A stretch of 64,000 bases of DNA from Sipunculus nudus (taxonomy: Eukaryota > Annelida > Sipuncula > Golfingiida > Sipunculidae): the NCBI GenBank assembly GCA_026874595.1, contig CM049314.1:76524300-76588299 (forward strand), given 5' to 3'. The notes under the pieces are model-generated. The model saw nothing but the letters and a program-made list of their open reading frames with translations. It was not told the origin of the DNA and searched no databases. The position numbers and the translations under genes are program-made. The stretch's first letter is position 1; the number at the start of each line of letters is the position of its first letter. This document shows, piece by piece, positions 12,801-24,800 of this stretch.

Positions 12801-15800
12801 CTTGACAAACGGTGCCCTATAGTGATCTCCTAGCCGTGACCAACACGACTCAGATAGGGTCCCCTACTGAGTCGTGACACAAGCCAAATTTAGAACTGCC
12901 CTGCAAGTCCACACCACGCTTTATATCCGTATCTCTGCATACAGTCAGCAGGCAGACGGCATGCAGGCAGAAATCTCCCGTACATGCAGAACAATATACA
13001 AATATATTGGGTTAAAACAGAATATTTCACACACATGGTAGGTGTCGTTGGAGAGATAAGAAACTTATTAAAAGGTCTAGTGGGTTTATTTGAAGTGACA
13101 CGATACTTGTAAGCAATGAGGCGTTGACAAAAATGACGAAAATATTTGAATCCTCATGGGGCCTTATAATGCGATCCTCAGAGTTAGATGTCCAGGCACT
13201 CTGGCAAGCCAGTGAGCTGGCCATAATGTCAGAGGGCCGATCTGGTGCTAGTGATCTCCATGTCAGTCCTTTCATCCATACTTCTGTCCTTCAGTCAGTG
13301 ACACATTCTTTATGCACAATAACTCAACAACATACTTTAGCTTTCCAAAATTCACAGGGATGATTGGTACATAGGAGGGCTCCAGACCCATTGAATTACA
13401 AACCTGTCAGAATTCCAATAAGGCCACCACAGCCCTATGGCTAATTTTATTTCACGCGCAAAAATTTAGCCACAACATACTTCAGCTTTCCCAAATTCAC
13501 AGTGATAATTGGTACATACAAGGGCTCAGACCATCTGAATTACTAACCTGTTGGAATTCCAGTAGGGCTGCTACAGCCCAATTGCTGTTTTTCTTTTTTG
13601 CATGATAACTGAACAAAAACAAATTTTAGCTTTCCCAAATTCACAGGGATGATTGATACATATGAGGGCTCCAGACACATTGAATTACAGACCTGTCGTA
13701 AATCCAGTTTGGCCTCCACAGCCCAATCGCTGATTTTCTTCCGTGTGTGATAACCCAACAACAACAACAACATCAGGGATGGGGCCAGGTACTTGTACCT
13801 GTACCTGTACCTAGGTACACAATTGAGAGTACCTGTACCTGTAAATGGCTGTCATGAGTAGGAAGTACCTTGTACCTGTACCTGTACCTGGAACTAAAGT
13901 ACCTGTACCTGGTATAAGGTACTCCAGGTACAAATTTGGTTTGGTCAAGTAAGTTTCTGAGCTGTCATCCCTAGCTGTAAGGGCTATTTCCTAAACCAGG
14001 CAGGGGTAATTACTAAGCTTTCAGCCCTGCAGCCTTTGAACTTGAATGGACTTGGGCTAGTAGCATGCTGGCCCAGCTACCTCCATCCTCTACACAGGAA
14101 GTTCATTGTGGCTTTATCAGATATAAAGGGTACAGAGCAAAGGATTTGTACACAGTGTTGCTTTATCATGCCCCATGTAGATACCTGTTGTCTAGTATGT
14201 ATAAAGAACATTGGTGTACGATAAATGTAGAAGTAAAGAAAATACATAAATTTATCACTGAACACTCAACATAAGCCAAACAAAAGCAGAACTTCCCATT
14301 TTACAGAAAAAAGTCCCAGCTCACACATTACATACAGGTGCTCAAAACATCCTCAGTGTGACTTTCTGCCATGAACATGTGTATTGTTTTGTATGTATCA
14401 TTGTCATGAAGTTAATCTATAAAATTGATTGTAAGATTTTCCCTTTCAGTCAAGTTATTAAGCCTCTTTACTTTAAAGTGTGGTGCTCCCAGAGACTTTA
14501 AACCATCACTCAGAAGCTCAAAACTTGATTTGAAATATAGACATTTTATGAAGTTTTATATTTCTGTATTAATAACTTTGTAAACTTTATCAGCTTTGTT
14601 CATTTATCACATTTACCAAAGGCAATCATTAACATTTGCCAGGCCTATATTTTTCCTGATATAGGAATTGATCATTTAATACTTTTTAATGATATATTCT
14701 GCCATTCTTTTATAACTTATTATTGCTCATCTATATGAATTTTATGCAATTTTTTATTAGTTCCTATATCTTTAAAATGTACCTGTACCTGGGTACTTTC
14801 CAAAAATGCTGTACCTGTACCTGTACCTGGCCATTTTGTATGTACCTGTACCTGTACTAGGGCTGTATCAATATATCGATACAAATTGATACACGACGTC
14901 GATACGATAATTGGAATGCGTTGCATGCTGTATTGGTCATATCGATTGATTGCTAATGCATAGGGATATAACTCTAACTTCAAATATAACCATGACGATT
15001 TATAAATTTAAATGCACTGTATATTTGTTGCTTTGGCTTTTAAAACTTGTTAATAAATGTATATATGCATGCACATCAGTACTTTCATGACAAGCAGGCA
15101 CATGTGAGCGATAATAGGAGAATAATACTGACAATTCGATATAATACAAATATTTTATTTTATGTCGGTTTTTACAAACAAAGACAACATTAACCATAGG
15201 CTATTATGACTGACCACACTCTTATCATACATAAATTAAAATTAAATAATTTAAAATATTATAAAAAATAACAAAAAAAAACATTAACTTACATAAAAAT
15301 AAGGATCACAAGTCTGATCAATTTTAAGGATCAAAGTTAAGCATAAAGTTGTATAATGCGAATAACATTAGATTTATAGTCCTTATAAATTACAGTGACC
15401 AATTCATATTAAAAAAAAAATCACAATAAGGCATGAAGTGACAAAACAAATTGGAAATGGCATACGGCTCAAAGAAGGATGTCAATTTTTACAAAGTGAT
15501 ATCAAGTATTACACAGATAACAACCGCAGGATGCCCCTTTACAGTACGATAACTTTATTTTGAATGCTCTAAGGGGCACTGCATTTTTATAGTCTATCAG
15601 AAGAGAATTCCATAGCATAGTACCAAAATATTTTGGCAGTTGGGTTCCATACGTAACACTATTTGTTACCAGCACTGCTGGTCCATAGCTAGCTAGTCTG
15701 GTGACATGGCCAGAAATAGGTGTAGTGAAGTACTATTTAAGAAACACTGGACTTAGATTATGAATTACTTTGAAAATCTTTACGCAGCAAGTCATAGGTT

Positions 15801-18800
15801 ACTCGGAACTCCCACGCTGGACATCAGATGTCAAATAAATGGTTAAGGCCTGGGGACAAATCCTGAACAAACAGGAGAGTGACTAATGGGATTCATATTC
15901 ACAGAAATATACAAAACTGTGTAATTACATGACATAAAAACACAGCACATGATATTCCCCACCAAACGCAATAAAAAGGATTTGTGCACGGGGGGGGGGG
16001 GGGGGGGGGGGGGGGGAGCTTAAGGCACATTTAAGGCAGATTTTGGTATTCTTGATTAGATAGATTTTGATAAATAAAATCAACTGGTCTGATTATCTAT
16101 TTAATATCAAGCTGAAGCTGCTTAAGTGCATAGCATAGTAAATATGTTGTATGTTAAAATATATATATAAAAATATATATATAAACAAGAAACAGAGCTT
16201 TTATTTAGAAATGGAAAGAAAAATGAACGTATCGTCAATACGTATCGGTATCGAATTAACTGTATCGCAATATGTATTGTATCAGAAGAGGCGGACCGAT
16301 ACCCAGCCCTAACCTGTACCTAGGTACTGTCAGATGTACCTGGCCCCAACCCTGAACAACATACTTCAGCTATCCAAAATTCACAGGGATGATTGGTACA
16401 TATGAAGGCTCTAGATCTTTTGAATTACACACCTGTCAAAATTCCAATATGGCGGCCACAGCCCAATCGCTGATTTTCTTCCATGCATGATATCTCAACA
16501 ACAACAACAACATCCTTCAGCTATCCAAAATTCACAGGGATGATTGGTACATATGAAGGCTCTAGATCTTTTGAATTACACACCTGTCGAAATTCCAATA
16601 TGGCGGCCACAGCCCAATCGCTGATTTTCTTCCATGCGTGATATCTCAACAACAACAACAACATACTTCAGCTTTCCAAAATTCACAGGGAATTCCAATA
16701 TGGCGGCCACAGCCCAATTGCTGATTTTCAAGTTACATCTTAATACACCATTTCTCGCTGCAGGGCCCTCTGTGGATCATGGTCCAATTACATCTACCGG
16801 TAGTTACTAATGTTATGTTTATTTTAATGTAATCTTACTTTTAAGTTGAACTTTTATTGTAAAGAATACTTGCGTTACATAAATAGGTTAATACTACTAA
16901 TTAAAATAATAGAAAGGCAGCCAGTCATAGATTTATATTAATAAGTTGTTTAATATTCAGTGCAGGAGGAAAGAAAGTAAATTTCAAATAAATTACTTAG
17001 GACACACTTTTAATGGATAAATCAATGTAAGAGGTCTTACAAAGGCTCTGGAAATCAGTAACTTCTGTTTAATAATCCACTCACCATTGTTCAAAGTTAA
17101 CATCCAAAACTTGGTCTCCTGACAAGTTTTCTTCCTCTTTTGCAGGAGAGTATTTTGGATGCAAGTGAAGACCACCAATTAGAAGCAGCAATACAAGCAT
17201 CATTAAGAGATGCGAGTCAGCCTCCAGTGAAGCGACAAAAGACAGTAACGTTGTCCGACTCTGATGAGAGTGAGTCTGACTCTGAACTTGAAACATTTTC
17301 CGATTCTGAGGATGAAACAGAGAACAAGCTGTCAAAACAGCTCAACCAGGTACAACAATCAGGGGACACTATTAAAGGCAGCACAGACCTTCCAAGTTCT
17401 CAGGCAAATCGTGCAGCTACAGAGGGCGCTACTAATAACGGTGACCCAGACTCAGGGACAATCATGACGTGCTCAGATAGTTCAAATGACGTAGTTGAAT
17501 CTACATCCAGTAGTTGCATTTCAAATGTCCTCGACAGCATACCTAGCAGTAGTTCCAGTGATACTCAGGAGATCCCAGCTCAAGAAACCACAGCTCCAAA
17601 AGAACGAGTCATTGAGAATTGGAAAGATTATCTCGGGCAGGATGATGGTGAGTGTGTCTACATGCAGAATCACATTATGAAACAAAATAAAATAAGGGTA
17701 AAATAACATCATGGTGCAAAATAACATCATGAAACAAAATTAAATAAGGGTAAAATAACATCATGGTGCAAAATATCATTATAGTGCAAAATAACATAAG
17801 GGTAAAATAACATCATGGGGCAAAATAAAACAATCATGAATGGGGCAAAATAGCATCATGGTGCAACATAACATGTATTTGTTCAAGAGTACACTATTTT
17901 AAATAAAATATATTGATGCATTATAATGTATCTTCATGCAAGATGGTGGCATGGTGCAAGTCAATCTGTGAAAGATTTATTTGTTTTGTGCATATAATAG
18001 TTTTTGTTCACTTTTGTTTGTTCATGATAATAAATATATATTTGTGCAAAATTCCAAATCAGAGTAAGATAATTTTATTGAAATTAACAATCTTGAAAGC
18101 TGTATATCTTAACTTTATTTATATCATTGCCATTCTTATTGTCTATTCTTAATATCTTTTTTCAAACATATTTTAAGAATAGAGTCTTTCTCTGTGTAAC
18201 AGTCTTGGGTCAAGTATAGGGGGTCAGTACTTGAGTACAAGTACTTCAGAATTTGACAAATACAAGTACAAGTACACTATTTTTCAATGTAATTGAGTAC
18301 AAGTACAAGTACAGGGGTCTGTACTTGAGTATAAGTACAAGTACTTTTAATTAAAAAACTAAAAAAGCCATATTTTCTGAATATTTATTGATAAAACAAT
18401 TACCTATATAATACACACTGTTACAGTCAGATATCAGTACTGGTACACAAAAAAAAAAGGGTGGGTTGATGCTCCAATTGTTGAAAGTTTTTTAGCTCAG
18501 CTGACTATAAGTCATCTGAGCTAAAGTCGTGGTCCATTGTCCGTCGTCCGTCCGTCTGTCCATCCGTCAGTCTGTCCGTCCGTAGATGTGGCACGTTTTG
18601 AAACCGTAAGACCTAGGAATCCAAAATTTGACATATTGTGAGATGTCCCTAAGATCTCCTACCAAGCCGAAAACTGGGTCTTTGCAACTTTGTTCCTTTG
18701 AGAAATTAAGGAAAAACCTCAATTTTTTATTAAAAACCTATTTTCACACTTCAGGACTGCCTAATATCAAAACCACTCATCTGGTTTTCTTCATTTTTAC

Positions 18801-21800
18801 CATAAATATTCCGCTATATGGTTCCTATGTACATGCCAGAAATTAAGTCAGTATTATTTAATTTAAAAAAGTAATGGGCCCAAACATAATGGACTTTTTA
18901 AAAAAATGAGGAAAGATATTTTGTCACTTAAGACCAAAAGTGTTAAAGGTAGGAATTTTTTTTTCAGTAATACTACTTTAAATAATCAAAATTTAATTGT
19001 ATACCAAAAATAAGATCAAAATCTGTTAAATTTTTTTAAATATTGGCAAAAATATAAAATTGGTACCTTAAATTTTGCCCAAGTTTGACCATGGCACGTT
19101 TTTTCCTGTAACTGCTGTGGATTTAATTTTCAAAGCATGTTTTTGTTACCATTTCAACTGTTAAAACAAAAATTTTGAAACCAGTTGATCAAAAACTGTA
19201 TATTTTATTCAAGTTTTCAAGCACCATGTCACATATTGTTTACATCAAGCTAGTGTTATGCAGTTTACTAGAGCTCAGCTCCCCAGCTTCAGCTCTAAGT
19301 TCCTTAAATTTTGCATACAGTTAGATGTCCCCCAAATCCTCTACCATACTAAAAGTTTGGTCACTAGGAATGCATTCCATCGAGATATTAAGAAAAAACT
19401 TCATTTTTCCATTAAAACCCAATTGTTACACTTTAGGTTTGCTAATATCAAAACCACTGATCTGACTTTGATAATATATACCGTAAAATCTGTGAAATTT
19501 CATACCTCGATGAATTTCGTACACGGTCTTTCTTCAGTAACCATAATTATTAAAATGACATGTTAAATTTTGAACTGCCGATGGTCTGTTACGCCATATT
19601 TGACAATAGCAGGACTGCCCTGAATGTAACACTGACGTAACCTCACCCTGTTATCTGGTTTTGAAAAAGCCAACCGGTCCGATCGCTGTGAATGCTATGC
19701 TATCTACATCATATAGAATGTAATTCTAATACTAAGATTTTGTTTCAGCGACTATAAAAAAAACCTTAAAATATCTCGAAAGTGAGTTGCCTTATTGTCC
19801 AGGATGCGAGTGACATGCCATGAATAACTGACAGACGTTCATGAAGTTTGACAGAGGTTGGAAATTGGATAATCAGGATTAACTCCGTAAATGATCTCAA
19901 GACCACTAGCTTTACATGCACCGTAAAGGGGGATTTCCGTGTGTAAGCCAGGTTCACATTGGTCTCTTTCAAGCAAGCTCAGCGCTCCAGTGTATGTAAT
20001 TCCAATGTTAATCAGTTTGAAAATTAATGCTAATTTCCATTAAAACATTTACAATAAATATCTTGAATGTCACACCAGAACGACTCAGTTTCGAGTACCC
20101 GTGCTCCGTATCACCCAACAAACAAATCACACGAGATCGAACGGTATATCAAAGCGCTGGCAGACGTTCATGAAGTTTAACGGAGGTTGGATATTTGATA
20201 TTGGATAATCAGGATCGAATAACTCTTTAAGTGGTCTAAAGACCTCTAGCTTTTTGTGCACCAGTAGTGGGGATATCCATGCGTAAGCCACCTGAAAAAC
20301 GATCTCCCCGGGCAAAGCCCCGGATGTCACGCAAGCATGTACTGTGTACGGGTGTCGAGCTTCATGACAGGATTAAATCCCCCAGATATACTTTTCATAT
20401 TCCTTTTCCAAACTGATTTAATATAAAATAAACAACACAAGAATAGAAAATAATGTTTTTTATTCATGAAACTCCATGGTTCACACGGATGAATGCAAAA
20501 TCGGCGAGTGAATACTTGAGGCTTCTATTATCGCCCACTGCTGACGAGGCATCTTAACTTGTCAAGACCATAATTTTAAAACTGCTGAAATCGACTGTTA
20601 AATTTCGGACTTCCACAAATTTAAATATTTTTTTCTGTACGAAATTTCACAGATTTTACGGTAATATACATATTTATCTATACATTCGCTATGCATATGC
20701 CAGAAATGATGTCAGTATTGTATAATTGTTTTAAGTTCTAGGCCCAAACATAATGCACTATGTAAAAATCAAGAAATATATTTACTCTCTTAACATGAAA
20801 ATTGCGAAGGTAGACATTTTTTGCCAGGGATATAACATTATTTAATCAAGAATCAATTGTATTCCCAAAATTAGTTCTGAATTTTTCAAATTTTATAAGT
20901 TATTAGCATAAATATAAAATCAGTACCGTAAAATCTCCACTTAAAACCGCGGTTTAATCAAGAAATTCAAAATCTTGAAATCGGGTTGATTTCCTGAAAG
21001 CACTGTGCGGTTTATACTAGAAGGGTTTCCTGAATATCTTCCTGACAGACATCGTTTTCGGGCCGGCGAGTGGGCGATAATATCGCAACTTTCGAAGGCC
21101 GTTCTTAGCAGCAGTCTCGCATGCATGGCAGCCGTGTGTTAATGTGTTATTTACGATTATTTGTTATTTATAGATTAAATATTGCTGATTAGTTTTCGTG
21201 TGATATATAACTTGTTATAAAATCTTGGTAATTGTCACCAAATAATACGTTTACAACTACCCTGCTGTAACACACAGCGGCCCACTTCGTTGGGCATGGT
21301 CAAGCAAAATTGAAATAAAAGCCTACTTTAAACCCATTTGCGGCATTATTTAGCAATGATTATTTGTTTCAAACGTTAAATGAATAAAAGGCTGACATCG
21401 TAAAGAGTCACACAATGGCAGACGATCGTTTTAAAATCAAGTTTGAGTGCCGCCATGTGCTGAAACGCCCTGGTATTCTGCCAAGAATATTTTGAACGGC
21501 TGTACGCTGTGGGTGGTAAACAGAACAGCCACCTATTTCGTCCCATCGTGCCTTGCGCGAACACTGCCTTGACAAAATGGCTCCCCACATGGAAACTTTC
21601 TTCAGGAAAAAACTTGCTTACCCGGACTGGCCACTTTAATTTTACCTTAAAATCACTCGTTTTCAAGCGTCATGTTTCCTATACATGCGTATCTCGACAA
21701 GGTAACTTCAGTTACTTTGATATTTAGTTAAGTAGACCAGCGTGTTTTCAAACGCACCAGCAAATTGTGACATGGAGCGATGTCAACGTACGATGTGACG

Positions 21801-24800
21801 ATGATAATACCGAAGTAACTGGTATGAAAATGATTTGAATCTTCCGAGTAATTCCAAAAAATGGAATTTTCATCAAAAATTAAGATTTCAAAATATTACT
21901 TTTAGAATTAAAATATACAGTGACTTGAAATGGATCAGCAGAATATTTTTTTTCCAAAGTATAATGACAAATCGGTAGTAAACAAGAATATGGCACGGAA
22001 TATAAAATCTGTATAAACAGGCAGAGGTTCATCGGCCCTTACGTCTTCCCAAACTTCATGCTTGAGTGACCCTGCAAAAAAAGTGTTATGATGTGTTTAA
22101 ATAATATGCCCAAGGAATTTTAATGTGGACAGGAATGGCTGAGTCGCAACCTACGCCTGTTCATTTCTAGATGATAGCTTGATTGTGTCTTTTGTCAAAA
22201 TCATTCCGTAGCAAAAGTTGGTGCGGTTTTAAAGGGGGGTTCTTAGTATTTGAGCCTCTCGCGGTGTCTCACCTGGAATTTCGGCGAAGTTTGGGTGTGG
22301 TTTTAATTGGAAGTGCGGTTTTAAGTGGAGATTTTACGGTACCTTAAATTTTGCCCAACTTTGGCCATGGCATGTTTTTTCCCTGTAAGCACTGTTGATT
22401 TAATTTTCATATCTTGCACATGTAAGGATTTTAGCTTCTAAATTCTGAAGTTATAAAAGGAATTGGTCAAAAACTAGCTTTTATGAAAGTTTTTATGAGA
22501 CCATATCACACCTTAGCTGTACTGGAGCCCCTCTTTTATGTCCCCACATTGACCTTTCAGGCCAATTATGCATGCTTGAAGCGAGGCACTCTGCAGCCAG
22601 CCAGTTCTTGGGTGGCTTCAACTGGATCTAACTGTCCAACCCCCTCCACTAGTATTTGTTTAGGCCATAAACATAACAATAAACTTTTTTTTTAATATTT
22701 GGTTTATGATAAGAACTTAAAAAAATAAATGGAAAAGAAATTTATAGTTAATGAGTTACAGGGGATTACCTTGCAATTACTGATCATTTATGGATCTTCC
22801 ATGGATGGCCAAAATTGTATTTCAAATGACACCATGCAGTCACCATTGGGTATTTTTCATTTCAACCATAGAAATGAAAAATAAATAATTAAAATAAATT
22901 GTTGTTTACTATTAGGGATTATATGAAGCAAGATAATGATAGACAAGGATGCAGTTGATTATATTAAATTAATCTAAATTTCCAGGTCTTTTCCAGGTCT
23001 TTAACTTGTTGGTTTATATTTATTACAAAATTAAAATAATAAATAAATATGTCAAAAATTTAAAATATTACTCAGACAAGTGTTCATTAAAGATTTTAAT
23101 TTGTTTGACTTATAACTCATGGTTGTATCAGTTGTTACATGAGACTGGCTAAATAATCAAAATTTATATTGCTGGTCCTTTATTTCAGTTCATAAAATTA
23201 AACATTCCCAACTCCAGTTTGCTCCTTGTATGATATATTGGGTGTTTTGATCCTTGGATTAATTTTAACACATGTATTAGTTTAATAGCTGAGAATACTT
23301 TTCTTTTTTTCCTGATACCATTTAAAAAATATATAAATATTCAAATTTTTCCTGTTAGTGCTGTGGATATAATTTTCACAGCATGTACACATTAACATTT
23401 CATCTGTTAAAATCTGAAATTTGAAACCAATTGATCAAAAACTGTAGATTTTATTTAAGTTTCCAGGTACCATGTCTTCATTGTTTGCATCAGATCAGTA
23501 TAAATGCAGTGTACTGGGCAGTTACATAACACCTTCAGGTCTGACCTACTGCCACTGTGAGTGTCTTGGTCAGGCTGGGTCAGGCAGTAATTACCAGAGA
23601 GCCTCTCTTTCTCTCTCTCTCTCTCTGGCAGTCTAGGTCTCTCTTTCTCTCTCTCTCTCTTTCCTCTGCTTTTTCTCTTTCTTTCTCTATCTTTCTTTCT
23701 CTCTTTCTCTTTCTCTCTCTCTCTCCCTAATTGCCTCCCTTCCTCCCTCCATCCCATTCTGTTGACAGGTACTATAAACTAGATACATTAGCTATAAATG
23801 TTGATGCAATTTAGAAATGTGAATCAACTGAAATATTCACAATCAAATGTATGTTATACTGTAAATTTATAGTAACATTCGGAAACTTGGATTAAAATTA
23901 TGTAAAGAAAAAAAAGGAATAAATGCAAATATTGTTAATTTTTTTCTTGGCTCAGTAGAATTGGGAAAAAATTATTTGCTTTGTTTCTCCATCTTTCTGT
24001 CTGTTTTAAATATTTAATGTTCATGAATAAACTTTTTTTTTATAAGAACTGTTGAATTAAATTTCATATCCTGTATGTATATGCAAGGGTGTTGTAACTC
24101 TCACCATCCCCTTCTTCATCCCACTGAGGCTTTGCTCCTTGGCACTGTGAACAATAGTTCTATGGCTATAGCATAAAATTTAATAATTAAAGAAAATATC
24201 TACAGAGAGACAGAGGCATTGTAACTCTGATTATAACACAACACCCCTCCCCCCTATCAAGTCATTGCACCTGTGGAATGGGGACGTTATGGCAACTGTA
24301 TACATATCATAAAATTGATAAAAAAGGTTTACCAAATAAATTGAATCTCATCAGACAAATGTGTAAACTGTTGAACTGTCAACAGCTTATCAAAAAGGTA
24401 ACCAATGGAAAGGCATGGTCAGGTCTCAAATAGTATTTGCAACATTTTCTTCAATCATATAAACCAACCATGGCCCAGATTACCTCTTCCTCTCAAACAT
24501 TATCTACATTTCATCATATTTTTAAGATTTTAACCTTCTAGGTGGTTCAGTACTGTTGACAATTTGTCCATAGGTACCTATGTACATGCCAGAAATTATG
24601 TCAATATTGTGTAATATGTAGACGTGAGGGGCATCAAAATAATGCACCTTGTCAAGACCGATCTTGTCAAGATATTATGTCATACAGTCAATAATTCATA
24701 AATCCCCTCATCAGTATAGTTAATCATAACCTTGTATCTGTCAAATTGAACTCTTGCAGTTTTCCATACACTATAGATCCTTCAACAAATAGCCTTATCA

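Larger units (their letters stand above)
13774..16354. mobile_element. Non-autonomous hAT-like DNA transposon (outer)
   Basis: The ends are CAGGGATGGGGCCAGGTAC and its near inverse GTACCTGGCCCCAACCCTG. An exact 8-bp duplication AACAACAT flanks it (13766-13773 and 16355-16362). The CAGGG terminus and 8-bp duplication are diagnostic of the hAT superfamily. Subterminal DNA is made of repeated TACCTG units. No transposase is present. A second element (14858-16311) occupies most of the interior, so the original was about 1.1 kb. Confidence 0.9.

Noticed and set aside
19766-20330. Two minus-strand ORFs with similar wording as a small gene family
   Set aside because: They are the two direct repeats inside a non-autonomous TA-flanked element; no starts or domains.
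23455-23757. Arg/Glu/Lys-rich 100-codon minus-strand ORF
   Set aside because: Composition artefact of the CT-rich tract.
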